From: JACCXE01 sp963718605
GTDB lineage: Bacteria; Actinomycetota; Acidimicrobiia; Acidimicrobiales; JACCXE01
Direction of reading: 5' to 3'
Assembly: GCA_963718605.1 (NCBI GenBank)
Contig: OY970363.1
Span: 3,844,001 to 3,908,000 of the forward strand
Length of the DNA stretch: 64,000 nt
Positions 25,734-35,476 of the stretch are shown here, one piece after another. How positions within the stretch are numbered: position 1 is the first letter of the stretch; every line of letters starts with the position of its first letter. The notes below the pieces were generated by a model that had not been told where the DNA came from, made no database searches, and saw only the letters and a program-made list of their open reading frames with translations. Made by a program: the position numbers and the translations under genes.

Positions 25734-26299
25734 ACGACGCGGCCCAGGAACGCGGCGAGCTGGTCGGCCGCCGGTGACCCCGCGGGCGCTTCCTGCTTGG
25801 GACCGAATGGCGCGCCGGAACCATCGGGTCCACGGAAGGCATCTTGAATCGAGGCACGCGAACCCTCAAGCAATTGCGCGGCCAACTCGGGGTCGAGGTC
25901 CGTCGACTGGCCGGTGGCCTTCGCCAAGTCCCAGGCATGGACAAACGTGTCAGTCGAGGCGAGGCCCATGAACGCACCGCCTGGCATCGAACCCCACGGC
26001 AAGGTGAGCATCTTCTCCAACGCGCCGGGCTCGCTGAACGCAGCGAGACAAGCGGCCGTTCCCTCATCGAAGGCGAGGCGGTAGTCGCCGCTGGCGAAGT
26101 CAGTACCGTCATCGCCCGACGGTGTCCCGCCGTTCATCGAAACGACGAAGAAGTCTTGGGCGCCAATCAGGTGATTGAGTACCTGGCGAACATTCCACGA
26201 CGCGCACGGCGAGGGACCGTCCATGTGTTCCTTCGTGATTCCTTCGAGCACCGTCTTGCCGGCGGCGATTGCTCGTTCAAGTGGTTCGGTTGCGCTCAT
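25730..26299 (-). CDS. TIGR03086-family metal-binding protein (DinB/maleylpyruvate isomerase fold)
   Basis: A 189-residue four-helix-bundle protein. CASWNVRQVLNHLIGAQDFF contains the first metal-binding His, and STDTFVHAWDLAKATGQ contains the second His typical of the TIGR03086 family. Members bind Zn2+ or Ni2+ and may be mycothiol-dependent transferases or isomerases. Leadered: GGGAGG lies 6 nt before the ATG and a TATTAACT element lies further upstream. It sits between dnaE2 and imuB but has no LexA box of its own. Confidence 0.82.
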   Translation of the reverse strand: MSATEPLERAIAAGKTVLEGITKEHMDGPSPCASWNVRQVLNHLIGAQDFFVVSMNGGTPSGDDGTDFASGDYRLAFDEGTAACLAAFSEPGALEKMLTLPWGSMPGGAFMGLASTDTFVHAWDLAKATGQSTDLDPELAAQLLEGSRASIQDAFRGPDGSGAPFGPKQEAPAGSPAADQLAAFLGRVV

Positions 26300-26318
26300 G
26301 ACTGCCTCCCTTGTTGAG

Positions 26319-27897
26319 TTAATAGCTTGCCTCTAACCACCAGCGCCCGCTCTCGATCAGGCACAGGTGGGCCGCGCCGGATTCGCAACGCACCTGCAGA
26401 CGGGCGCGGCGGCGTGCGCCTACCGCGTCCCACCAGCGCTCCTCGGCCGGCCACGGTCCCGCCCATCCGGTGACCCGGTCAACACCATGCGGACCGACAA
26501 CGGTGACGGGCGGCGCCGACACTTCGCCCCGTCCACTCACCCGCACCATGGCGCCGCCGGCGTCGAGCACGTCGAGGGGGACGGGCGCGTCGAGCACCAT
26601 CGCCGGCGCAGGTGCCGGCACTCGGCCGGGCCACGGCGCGTTGGCGCGTGCGACGTCAACTGCGCGCGAGTCACCCCAGGGAATCATCTGGATCTGTTCG
26701 CCCGGTCCCCGTCCACCAATCAACACCGCGGTGGTCGCAGCGTTCGGCCCTAACAAGCCCTGCACACGCGCAATCGCACGGGTGACGCGTTCGTTGGCTT
26801 CGGACGCGCCGCCCCACAAACTCTGCGCGGTACCCGCGTGCTCGTGGACCTCGTCGGGCGCGAGTCGCAGCAGTGTGATGCCGGCGGTTGGGACGTCGGA
26901 GTCAACGGCTTGGGCGACATCGGTCAACCAACCTTCGGCCTGCCACCGCACACGCTCGGCTACCGCGGCCGCGTTCAACGCGCCTTCCGAGCGCCACCGA
27001 CGGGCGCGCTTCTCACCATGGTCGGTCTCCACTTCGATCACGAGCGCGGTTGCCAACAGGCCACGTCCGCGCAGGCCCTCTTCGAGTTCGGCTGCGACCG
27101 CGCGCGCGGCGAACGCGATGCGGTCGACGGTTTCGGCCGGCGGGTCGAACATCACCTCAACCGACAACTCGGGCGGTGGCTCGCGCGGCGCCAACGAACG
27201 CACCTCGAGCCCGTTGGCGCGCCGGTGGGCGGCCACGCCGTCGGCGCCGAAGCGACCAACGACGTCGGACGGGTCAAGCGCCGCGAACGCACCGAGCGTG
27301 CGCAAACCGAGGCGGCGGGCGACATCGGCGATCGCGGCGTCGCCGATCGCAGCTACCGGCATCGGGGCGAGGAACTCGGCTGACTTGCCGGGTGGGACGT
27401 TCAGCGTGCGATCACGGGCCGAGTCGCGCGGCGCGCGCCGCGAGTGACGCGGCGAAGTTGCCGTCGGCCACGCCGACGCCGGGCCCGTTCCCGACTTCGA
27501 GCTTCAAGCGCGTGCGCACGGCGTCGCACACGAGCGCGCGGATTTGCACGATCAGCGCGGCGTCGCCCCCGAAGTAGCGCGAGGGGCCGCGGCTCGCAAA
27601 GGCCAACACGCCCGGGCGCACCGCCTCGACCCGCGGGCACAACTCTTCGACCGCGGCCACGACGGTTTCGAATGCGCGCGCGTTCGCACCCTCGTCGAAG
27701 GCCAACACCTCGGCCGACGGGCACCGGCCCTGCGCCTCGCGCCGGCGTTGCCCCACCCGCACCCCGTCCACCCGCGCCGCGGCGGACATCGCGACCACCT
27801 TGTTGTTCGCCACCACCACAACGGCATCCGCGGCGCGACCCGCGACCACGACCGGCCAGTCGTCCCACCACAGCACGACCGTGCGCTCAGGCGCCAA
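26319..27897 (-). pseudogene. imuB: ImuB (Y-family polymerase-like mutasome protein), frameshifted
   Basis: Two open segments, 27897 to about 27412 and about 27400 to 26319, together give a full Y-family-like protein of about 520 residues. The first has RTVVLWWDDWPVVVAG, RVDGVRVGQRRREAQ and RYFGGDAALIVQ; the second has LGLRTLGAFAALDPSDVVGRFG and a little-finger-like C-terminus. The polymerase catalytic acids are replaced (WWDDWP region), as expected for ImuB, which acts as a clamp-binding adaptor for DnaE2. The break is at about 27395-27412 near a CTCGGCCCGTG run. The start overlaps the imuA stop by 11 nt. If the frameshift is real, the mutasome lacks its adaptor. Confidence 0.88.
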
Positions 27898-28570
27898 GAA
27901 CCAACTCCATGCGCCGCGCCCTTACCGAGCCGCGCCCATCGAGGTCAACCGTCACCCGGCACGTACGTAGCGAACCGTGGCCGTCACCCAACCCGTCCCA
28001 CGTGACGGCCGACGTGACCACCCGGGCCTCACCACCCCAGGTCTTTGCTCCCGGCCCGGTAGCAATCACCGTGGTACTTCGTTCGCGCGCCCGCCCGGCG
28101 AGGCGGCGCACTTCTGCAAGACGGGGACGGGCAGGCACCGCCAACACCACGACGTCGAACGCGTCGACCGCCGCCACCGCGATCGACCCCCACACCGTTG
28201 TCGGCGCGTCCAAAAACACGAGGTGGTCAAGCGCGAGGCCGGCTTCGCCCGCGGCCAACACACCGAGCGACGACACGCCGACCACGGCGACCCAGCCCTC
28301 GGGCGGCACCACGCCGGCTGCGAGCGTGATCGCATTGCGCAGCGCCGCGGCTTCCAACGTGGGACGGGCCGCGCTCACCGCGATCGATGTGCCCGGCCGC
28401 AACCCGTCCGGGAACACGTCGGCAAAGGGCCCCCGCACGGGACGGGGGCGCTGGCTGGCCAGCACCGGCGTGGACTGCGGGAGCTTGCCCGCCACCGACC
28501 TGAGCGCGGCGCGCCGGTCGGGCTCTAGAGGAGGTTGTTCAACGAGCTCGGCCGCAGCCTCTGCGGACAT
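27887..28570 (-). CDS. imuA: ImuA-like (RecA-fold) mutasome protein
   Basis: A 227-residue protein with the actinobacterial ImuA' plan: FADVFPDGLRPGTSIAVSA replaces a classical Walker A, then WVAVVGVSSLGVLAAGEAGLALDHLVFLD and DVVVLAVPARPRLAEVRRLAGRARE. It partners with ImuB and DnaE2 for damage-induced mutagenesis. A LexA box (28582-28597) sits 12 nt upstream and overlaps a GATACT -10-like hexamer (28578-28583) located 7 nt before ATG 28570, so transcription is predicted to start at or next to the start codon. Confidence 0.88.
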   Translation of the reverse strand: MSAEAAAELVEQPPLEPDRRAALRSVAGKLPQSTPVLASQRPRPVRGPFADVFPDGLRPGTSIAVSAARPTLEAAALRNAITLAAGVVPPEGWVAVVGVSSLGVLAAGEAGLALDHLVFLDAPTTVWGSIAVAAVDAFDVVVLAVPARPRLAEVRRLAGRARERSTTVIATGPGAKTWGGEARVVTSAVTWDGLGDGHGSLRTCRVTVDLDGRGSVRARRMELVLGA

Positions 28571-28581
28571 ACCAACCAGTA

Positions 28582-28597
28582 TCGAACACTTGTTCGA
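28582..28597 (-). promoter_or_regulatory. LexA (SOS) box of imuA-imuB
   Basis: TCGAACACTTGTTCGA matches TCGAAC-N4-GTTCGA perfectly and lies 12 nt upstream of the imuA start, overlapping its promoter. Its placement mirrors that at dnaE2, so the three mutasome genes are predicted to be induced together. Confidence 0.93.
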
Positions 28598-28618
28598 CTA
28601 ACGCAAGCAGAACCGACT

Positions 28619-28659
28619 TTCTGCGGATTCTTCATACCTGTGATGAAGGATCCGCAGAA
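28619..28659. repeat. Dispersed palindromic element, copy 1
   Basis: Left arm TTCTGCGGATTCTTCAT (28619-28635) pairs with 28643-28659 with a single mismatch, around the loop ACCTGTG. It lies 12 nt after the stop of the dehydrogenase gene (minus strand), so it can act as its terminator. A sequence of about 29 nt including the left arm and loop recurs in inverted orientation at 48236-48282. Confidence 0.75.
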
Positions 28660-28670
28660 GATCAGGCGGT

Positions 28671-29919
28671 TTAGGGGAAGAAACCCCTTGCCGCGATTGC
28701 TTCGGCGACACGTTCGAGGGCGAGGGCGAAGGCGGCGCGGCGCATGGGCACCCCGAGCGCGTCGGCCTTGGCCCAGACCGATCGGAACGCGGCGTCCATC
28801 CCGTCACGCAGACGGCTAGCGAACATCTCGCCCTCCCACAGGTAACCCTGCCGGGCCTGTGCCCATTCGAAGTAGCTCGCAGTGACCCCGCCCGAGTTGG
28901 CCAGGATGTCGGGCACCACCACGATCTTCCGGCGCTCGAACACTGGATCGGCGTCGGGCATCGTCGGGCCGTTCGCCGCTTCGACGATCAGGCTCGCGCC
29001 GATGCGTTCGGCGACCTCGGCGTTGATCACACCCCCGAGCGCGGCGGGTACTAACAAATCGGTCGGCACCGCGAACAGCTCGTCGGGTTCCAGCGGATCG
29101 GCGATCGGGAAGCCGGCCACGGTGCCCTTCGCCGTGACGTGGTCGGACAACGCCGCCACGTCAAGACCGCCCGGGTTGTACACCGCACCGCCAACGTCGG
29201 CAACGGCGACGACGCGCATGCCGGCGGACTTCAACAGGAACGCCAATGGGGCGCCGACCTTGCCGAAGCCCTGGATCACGGCGCGCTTGCCCACCATGTC
29301 GACTTCCATGTGACTGAACGCCGCGCGACTGCACACGAGCACGCCCGTCGACGTGGCGCCCGCGTGTCCCGTCGTTCCACCAACGCTCAGCGGCTTACCG
29401 GTGACGGCGCCGGGGATCGACTCGCCGCCATGAATCATCGACAGCGTGTCCATCAACCAGGCCATCACGCGCCCGTCGGTGTTGACGTCGGGCGCGGGCA
29501 CGTCCAGGTCGGGTCCGATGATCGGTGCGATCTCGACCGTGTAGCGACGGGTGACGCGCTCGAGTTCGTGGATCGACATCTTGGTGGGGTCGCAGCGGAC
29601 TCCGCCCTTGGCCCCACCGAAGGGCAGATTCGCGATCGCGGTCTTGAACGTCATGTTGGCGGCGAGCGCGTTGACCTCGGGTCGACGTCCACGTCAGGAT
29701 GGAACCGAATGCCACCCTTGGCTGGACCCGCGCGGTGTTGTGTTGGATGCGCCACCCCGTGAACACCTCGAGATGGCCGTCGTCCATGCGGACGGGGATC
29801 GCTACTTCGAGAATGCGCTTGGGCACCCGCAACGAGCGGTGAATGTCCGGGTCGACCCCGATGAGCGCGGCCGCATCATCGAGACGAGCGAGCAGCGCGT
29901 CCCATTCAGCGGTGGCCAT
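28671..29919 (-). pseudogene. Glu/Leu/Phe/Val dehydrogenase, frameshifted
   Basis: An about 415-residue NAD(P)-dependent amino-acid dehydrogenase that deaminates glutamate or a branched-chain amino acid. The N-terminus (29919 to about 29710) reads LRVPKRILEVAIPVRMDDG and ends at HNTAR; the main part from about 29690 has LPFGGAKGGVRCDP with the catalytic Lys, APDVNTDGRVMAWLMDT and the Rossmann segment VIQGFGKVGAPLAFLL. Between them two single G losses (near 29726 and 29684, both at G/C runs) shift the frame; restoring them gives RGPAKGGIRFHPDVDVDPEV. Substrate specificity is undetermined. It follows the Nfu-like gene by 3 nt. Confidence 0.88.
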
Positions 29920-29922
29920 GTC

Positions 29923-30237
29923 CTACTCCGGCAAGATGCTGGGCTGTACGCCTTCGCGGTAGTGGATGTACAGGTTTTTGATCAGATCCGGGATACCGAG
30001 CGTGTTCGCGCCCGGTTCGAGCGCCACGGTTACTTCGTTGCCGTAGATGTGGACGTGCTTGACGCCGCCGCGCTCGAAGATCTGGCGGGCGAGCCGGTCG
30101 TTCCACCGGTCGAAGACGACGTCGCTGAGCGAGTTGTATCGCTCGTGCGCCATGCCGGTGAGGTTGCGGTCGGCTTCGAACCGAAAGGTTCCGACGACTG
30201 GCGTGGGATGTTCGGTGACGTTGATGGCAAGACCCAT
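29923..30237 (-). CDS. Nfu/NifU N-terminal-domain-like protein
   Basis: A 104-residue protein (108 from a slightly earlier start). RFEADRNLTG, then FDRWNDRLARQIFERGGVKHVHIYGNEVTVALEPGA resembles the N-terminal domain of Nfu-type Fe-S scaffold proteins, where LA-x2-IF-x3-GV-x2-V precedes a beta strand. The C-terminal CxxC domain of full Nfu proteins is absent, so a scaffold role is not implied. It is the first gene of an operon with the amino-acid dehydrogenase. Confidence 0.55.
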   Translation of the reverse strand: MGLAINVTEHPTPVVGTFRFEADRNLTGMAHERYNSLSDVVFDRWNDRLARQIFERGGVKHVHIYGNEVTVALEPGANTLGIPDLIKNLYIHYREGVQPSILPE

Positions 30238-30273
30238 AGCGCCCGTCACGCTATCGCCTACGTTTGCGAACTA

Positions 30274-31334
30274 GTGAACCCCTCCAACGCCACGGTCGCG
30301 CGCGTCGTTTTTGTGGCCTGCGTGGTCGCCGTGGCGGTCTTCGGCGGGATCTTGGCCATCGGTCGGCTCTCCCACATCATCACGTTGCTCGTGGTCGCGC
30401 TGTTCTTCGCGGTCATCCTTGCTCCCCCGGTCGACTTCCTCGTCCGGAAGGCTCGTTTTCCGCGGGGCGCCGCGGTCGCCGTTGTGTTTCTGGCCGGCGT
30501 CCTCGCGTTCTCGGGCATGACCTACGCATTCGTTCGGCCGATCGTGGACCAGTCCCAGGAGTTTGTCGACAAACTTCCAACCTTCGTCGAGGACTCGAAG
30601 GCCGGCCACGGGCGCGTCGGCGAACTCGTCAAGAAGTACAACCTCGACAAGTTCGTCGAGGACAACCAGGACAAGCTGAAAGACGCGCGGACCGAGCTCG
30701 GCAAGCGCGCCGTTCCGCTGGCGTCGACGTTTGCGAGCAGCGTCGCCGATGCGGTCACGGTGCTTGGTGCTGAGCATCCTGATGCTGATGGTCGGGCCGG
30801 GTTTGCAGCGCACCACGCTCGAGGCGATCGAAGACCCGGAGCGGCGTAACCGCGTGAGACAGGTGGCGTCCGATTCCGCGACGGCGCTGACTCGCTACAT
30901 GGCGGGCAACCTGATCATCTCCTTGATTGCGGGCGTCGCGACGTACATCGCGTTGGCCATTATGGGCGTGCCGTTCAAGGAGGTGCTGGCGCTCTGGGTC
31001 GCCTTCGCGGACTTGATACCGCTGGTCGGCGCCACCCTCGGAGCTGTGCCGGCGGTGCTCGTCGCGTTCCTGCACTCGACGACGGCGGGGATCGCGGTCC
31101 TGGTGTTCTTCATCCTGTACCAGCAGTTCGAGAACCACGTGCTGCAGGTCACCGTCATGAGCCGCAGCGTGAGTCTCAACCCGCTCGCCGTGTTAGTCAG
31201 CGTGCTTGTCGGTGTCGAGCTGTTCGGCATCCTCGGCGCGTTGCTGGCGATCCCCGTCGCGGGCGTGCTGCAGGTGATCGCGGTGGACTTTGTGGCCGAC
31301 GCGCAAGGCCCGCCGCGCCGCCGCCATCGCGTAG
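30274..31334 (+). pseudogene. AI-2E family transporter (YdiK/PerM type), frameshifted
   Basis: A membrane protein with the PerM topology. Two N-terminal helices (VFVACVVAVAVFGGILAIG and a second up to residue 50) and FPRGAAVAVVFLAGV precede a soluble coiled loop (KKYNLDKFVEDNQDKLKDAR). The C-terminal block MGVPFKEVLALWVAFADLIPLVGATLGAVPAV and QQFENHVLQ is diagnostic. A one-base shift near 30760-30766 separates the halves (…TVL/VLSILMLMVG…). A further slip in the GC stretch 31308-31325 would end the protein at TAG 31332-31334, 10 nt before the next gene; otherwise the frame runs to 31516. Substrate unknown. GTG 30274 start. Confidence 0.82.
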
Positions 31335-31344
31335 CCTTCGCGCC

Positions 31345-32390
31345 ATGGCGCCGGAAGTCTGGACGACGGGTATCGCGCACGCGCAGGTCGCTCCGCGTGC
31401 GGCCAGCGGGCCGAGAGCAGCTGGCTGGGACGGCATGGTCGTGGTCGACTCGCAGAACCTGTCAGGTGATCCGTACGTCGCGCTCACGCTGGCCGCCGGC
31501 GTTACGACGACCCTGAAGCTCGGCACCGGGGTCACGAACACCTCGACGCGTCACCCGGCTGCTACGGCGGCCGCAATCGCAAGCGTGCACGTCGTGTCGG
31601 GTGGACGCGCATCGCTCGGCATCGGCCGCGGCGACTCGGCCCTCGCGCACATCGGTTTTGCTCCCGCGCCGGTCGGCGACCTCGAGGCCTATATCAAGGT
31701 CGTGCGGGCGTACCTGCGCGGCGAGACGCATTGCGTTCGAAGACCTGGCCCGTTTCGGCCACGCTGGCACGCGCACCCTCGACACGCTTGGTCTGGCCGA
31801 CGCACCCGACGACAGCCGTCTGCACTGGCTGCCGAGCGAACTGGCGCCGGTCGCAGTCGAGGTCGCCGCGACCGGACCGAAGGTGCTCGCCGCGGCGCGC
31901 CACGCCGATCGCGTGCTGCTCGGCGTCGGCGCCGATGCCGAACGCGTCGCGTGGGCCCGTGACCTCGCGGGCGCACCACGGACGGGCATGTTCGTCAATG
32001 TTGTCGCGCACAACGACCGCGGCGTCGCGCGCGATCTCATGCGCGGCGGCATGTCGACATTCGCGCGTTTCAACACCATGCACGGCGAGACGAACGGACC
32101 CCTGGCGGATAGCGACCGAGATCTACTGAAGAATCTGCACTCGTCCTACGACATGACCAAGCACACCCGGACAGGTTCGGCCCAGGCCAACCTCCTCACC
32201 GACGACTTCGTCGACCGCTTCGGCATCGCGGGCCCGGCCGACTACTGCGTCGAACGTCTACAGGCGTTGGTCGGCGCTCGGCATCGACAAGTTCGTGATC
32301 GTCGGCCCCTCACTCGGCAGCGACCCGACCGAAGCGCGCGCCGCGATGACGACGTTCACTACCGACGTGCTGCCCGCTCTGCGCGGCTAG
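31345..32390 (+). pseudogene. LLM-class F420-dependent oxidoreductase, two frameshifts
   Basis: Three frames together make a complete luciferase-like protein of about 345 residues. Frame 1 has GWDGMVVVDSQNLSGDPYV and VVSGGRASLGIGRGDSALAH; frame 2 has ALEDLARF-like text and VAATGPKVLAAARHADRVLLGVG; frame 3 has LGIDKFVIVGPSLGSDP to the TAG at 32388. Breaks lie at about 31722-31738 and 32266-32283. Such genes are often annotated as methylene-H4MPT-reductase-like or LLM oxidoreductases, with unknown substrates. The stop overlaps the convergent kynureninase. Confidence 0.82.
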
Positions 32391-33571
32391 ATCGTCGCGA
32401 CTGCCGCGACCGCGTCGTACACGTCGACGAAGCGAGTGGTGAGCGGCGAGAAGCCCAGGCGCAGCACGTCCGGCGCCCGGAAGTCGGGAATCACGAGGTC
32501 TTGGTCGATGAGCGCGGCGCACACTGCGCGGGCGTCGGGCCGAGCTACCGCGAGATGTCCACCGCGCCGCGCGGGCTCGCGCGGGGTTACGACACTCCAC
32601 CCGCGCGGTGCGAGTAACTCGTCGGCGAGGTCGGCGGCGAGTGCGACGAGTTGTTCGGACTTGGCGCGAATCGCTGGCAGGCCGGCGCGTGCGATCACGG
32701 TGACCGCCTCGTCAACCAGCGCGGTGCCAAGGATGTTCGGCGTGCCCGCCATCCACGCGCGGATCCCGTCGGCCGGGTCGTACTGCGCCGCCATCTCGAA
32801 CTGGTCGCGCTGGCCGAACCAACCCCACAAGGGCTGTTGCAAACGCGCCTGATGATCGCGAGCGACGTAGACGAACGCCGGCGCGCCGGGTCCCCCGTTG
32901 AGGTACTTGTACGTGCAGCCCACCGCGAGCCGCACTCCCCACGCGTCGAGGTCGAGTGGCACCGCGCCCACCGCGTGGCTCACGTCCCACACGATCTCGG
33001 CGCCGCTGGCGTGCACACGTTCCGTGATGGCTGGCACATCGAACAATTCACCACTGCGGTAGTTCACGGCCGAGAGCACGACGACGGCGGTGGACGGGCC
33101 GCACGCGGCGACGGCGTCGTCCGCGGAGTCGGTTACTACGTAGGTGAGTTCGCGCTGGGCGGCAACGCTTTGGAGCATGTAACGGTCGGTCGGGAATTCA
33201 TCGGTCGCGACGACGAGCTCGTGGCGGGCCACGTCGCAGCCGTCGATCGCTGCGTTCACCGCCTTGAACAGGTTCACCGACGTCGAGTCGCACACCACGA
33301 CTTGGCCAAGTGCGGCGCCGAGGCACGCCGCGCCTAGGCGGTCGCCCACGGCGAGCGGGAAGTCGACCCAGTGTTCCCACGCACCGGTCAAGTTGTTGGC
33401 CCACTCGTCGACGATCGCGCTCACCCGTTCGGTCACGCTGCGTGAGGGCGGGCCAAGCGAGTTGCCGTCGGCATAGACCGCCGAACGCGCGGACGGGATG
33501 AACTCGGAGCGGTACGACGCCAACGGATCGGAGGCGTCGAGCGCTACGGCCTCGTCACGTTGCGGCATCAA
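32387..33571 (-). CDS. kynU: Kynureninase
   Basis: A 394-residue PLP enzyme that cleaves kynurenine to anthranilate and alanine. The kynureninase hallmarks are present: YADGNSLGPPSRSV, CDSTSVNLFKAVNAA, EIVWDVSHAVGAVPLDL (the Asp that pairs with PLP) and the lysine motif GCTYKYLNGGPGAPAF. The C-terminal RAPDVLRLGFSPLTTRF also fits. The start overlaps the formamidase-like gene by 17 nt, so tryptophan breakdown is coupled in one operon with a P450. Length is normal for the family. Confidence 0.95.
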   Translation of the reverse strand: MMPQRDEAVALDASDPLASYRSEFIPSARSAVYADGNSLGPPSRSVTERVSAIVDEWANNLTGAWEHWVDFPLAVGDRLGAACLGAALGQVVVCDSTSVNLFKAVNAAIDGCDVARHELVVATDEFPTDRYMLQSVAAQRELTYVVTDSADDAVAACGPSTAVVVLSAVNYRSGELFDVPAITERVHASGAEIVWDVSHAVGAVPLDLDAWGVRLAVGCTYKYLNGGPGAPAFVYVARDHQARLQQPLWGWFGQRDQFEMAAQYDPADGIRAWMAGTPNILGTALVDEAVTVIARAGLPAIRAKSEQLVALAADLADELLAPRGWSVVTPREPARRGGHLAVARPDARAVCAALIDQDLVIPDFRAPDVLRLGFSPLTTRFVDVYDAVAAVATI

Positions 33572-34277
33572 CCGCCGCGGTTACCGCGGACCACACCGGC
33601 GAACCCACGTCGAGGATCGAGAAGTGATCGCCGACCACGCGTTGCAGCGTGACGTCGTCGCCCGCCGCCGACGCCGTCTTCAAGTACGACTCGCTGAGGG
33701 ACTGCGAGACCACGCCGTCATCTTCCGGCACGATCAACACCGTCTTGATGCCGAGGGGCACGCGCCGGATCGGGTCGGCCGCGACGAGTTCGGCGAGCCG
33801 GCCGGGGCCCCCGAGGAAGTCGTCGACGGCACCGTTGCCCGCGTTGATGTGTTGTGCCCGCCCCAGGTCGTTGCAACCGGCGACGCTGATGACGACTTTG
33901 GGCCGCGGCACTATTTCCTTCGACGCCCACAGCGCGAGGTGACCGCCGGCCGAGTGACCGATCACCGCGGTGAGTGAACCGTGTGCGTCGGTCAACGCCT
34001 GCAGTCCGCCCACGACGTCGGTGCAGGTTCCGGGCCAGCCGCCGCCGACCTCGCCGACGCGCCGGTAGGCCAGGTTGCCGGCGACGTAACTATCAGAGGC
34101 GAACGTCGTGCAGTGCTCGCGAAGGCCCTCGCGGCCGTACATCGCGCGCCAGAAGCCGCCGTGAATCAGCGCCACGACGCCGCGCGGTTCGCCCGCGGGC
34201 ACGTACAGGTCGAGGAGCTGGTTGTGATCCGTCCCCCACCGGATCTGCGCCGCTTTGCCGCGACGCCACAGGCTCAA
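33555..34277 (-). CDS. Kynurenine-formamidase-like alpha/beta hydrolase
   Basis: A 240-residue alpha/beta hydrolase. HGGFWRAMYG is the oxyanion motif of the kynurenine-formamidase/arylformamidase group; the nucleophile elbow is VIGHSAGGHLALW (Ser near residue 106); the Asp is in LIVPEDDGVV, and the His in VVGDHFSILD. Position directly before kynureninase supports hydrolysis of N-formylkynurenine. The start overlaps the P450 stop by 4 nt. Confidence 0.85.
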   Translation of the reverse strand: MSLWRRGKAAQIRWGTDHNQLLDLYVPAGEPRGVVALIHGGFWRAMYGREGLREHCTTFASDSYVAGNLAYRRVGEVGGGWPGTCTDVVGGLQALTDAHGSLTAVIGHSAGGHLALWASKEIVPRPKVVISVAGCNDLGRAQHINAGNGAVDDFLGGPGRLAELVAADPIRRVPLGIKTVLIVPEDDGVVSQSLSESYLKTASAAGDDVTLQRVVGDHFSILDVGSPVWSAVTAAVDAAT

Positions 34278-35476
34278 CCCGTGACCACCAATTCCGCTAG
34301 GCCGCGGAGCGTCATGTTCGGCCGGTACACCAAGTCGTCCTTCACGCGCTGGAGCTTCGGGAACTTCTTGATCAACGCCGGGAAGGCTTCTTGGCCTTCC
34401 ATGCGCGCCAACATTGCGCCGAGGCAGAAGTGAATGCCGTTGCTGAACGCGAGGTGATTGTTCGGGTTGCGACCGAGGTTGAGTCGATCGGGCTCCTCGA
34501 ACGCGTCGGGGTCACGGTTGGCGCCGGCGAGCATCAACAACGCCGCGTGACCCTTCTTCACCGTTACGCCGTGCAGATCGACGTCCGCCTTCGCGGTACG
34601 AGCGGTGAACTGGACGGGCGCGTCATAGCGCAAGAACTCGTCGATCGCGGTTCGGGCCAACGCGTCTGGGTCGGCAACGAACATGTCGCGAGCGGCCGCG
34701 TCTTCGCATAGGGCGAGCGTCCCGTTGCCGATGAGATTCGACGTTGTCTCGTGTCCCGCGATCAGCAACAGGATCAGGTTGATTAACAGCTCGTCATGCG
34801 TGAGACGGTCGCCTTCGTCCTCGGCCGCGATCAGCGCACTGAGGACGTCCTTGCGCGGCGATCCGCGGCGCTCCTCGATCAGGTCGTTGAAGTACCCGAT
34901 GAACTCCATACCGGCCAACATCGCGGCGGTGTAGTCAGCCTCGACCATGTTGCTGTCGGGGTCGATCATGCGAGCGAGCGGTGTGGACCAACTCGCAAAC
35001 TTCTCGTGGTCGGCCACGGGCACGCCGAGCAGTTCGGCGATTACGACGACCGGCAGCGGCCGCGCCAGCGCGTCCATCACATCGCACTCGTCACCCGGCC
35101 CGAACTCCCGGAGCAAGTCCTGGGCTAACTCGCGCACCCGGGGCCGCCAACCTTCGATCGCGGACGGCGTGAACGCGTGCTGCGCCAACCGGCGCAGCCG
35201 CGAGTGATCGGGCGGGTCACTGAACAGCATGACCTTGCCGCTCAGGAAGACCCCGCCAACGCCCGTGTCCACCGGCATCAACTCCGGCGCGCGATGCGAG
35301 GGGTCGGAACTGAAGCGTTCGGCGTCGCGCAGAATCGCGACGCAGTCGGCGTGGCGTGAGACGAACACCTCGCCGTACATCGGCCCGGCCCAAACCGGAG
35401 CCTCTTCGCGCATCTGCTTGTAGACGGGATACGGGTCCTTCGTGTTCGCCCGGTTGAACGGGTCGTACGTGGTCAC
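34274..35476 (-). CDS. Cytochrome P450
   Basis: A 400-residue soluble bacterial P450. The I-helix has LIAGHETTSNLIGNG, the K-helix ExxR is in DEFLRYDAPVQF, and the heme loop is AFSNGIHFCLGAMLARMEG with the ligand Cys near residue 350. Electron-transfer partners are not adjacent. It is in one operon with the kynurenine genes (4-nt overlaps), so an indole- or kynurenine-related substrate is possible, though P450 specificity cannot be read from sequence. Confidence 0.93.
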   Translation of the reverse strand: MTTYDPFNRANTKDPYPVYKQMREEAPVWAGPMYGEVFVSRHADCVAILRDAERFSSDPSHRAPELMPVDTGVGGVFLSGKVMLFSDPPDHSRLRRLAQHAFTPSAIEGWRPRVRELAQDLLREFGPGDECDVMDALARPLPVVVIAELLGVPVADHEKFASWSTPLARMIDPDSNMVEADYTAAMLAGMEFIGYFNDLIEERRGSPRKDVLSALIAAEDEGDRLTHDELLINLILLLIAGHETTSNLIGNGTLALCEDAAARDMFVADPDALARTAIDEFLRYDAPVQFTARTAKADVDLHGVTVKKGHAALLMLAGANRDPDAFEEPDRLNLGRNPNNHLAFSNGIHFCLGAMLARMEGQEAFPALIKKFPKLQRVKDDLVYRPNMTLRGLAELVVTG

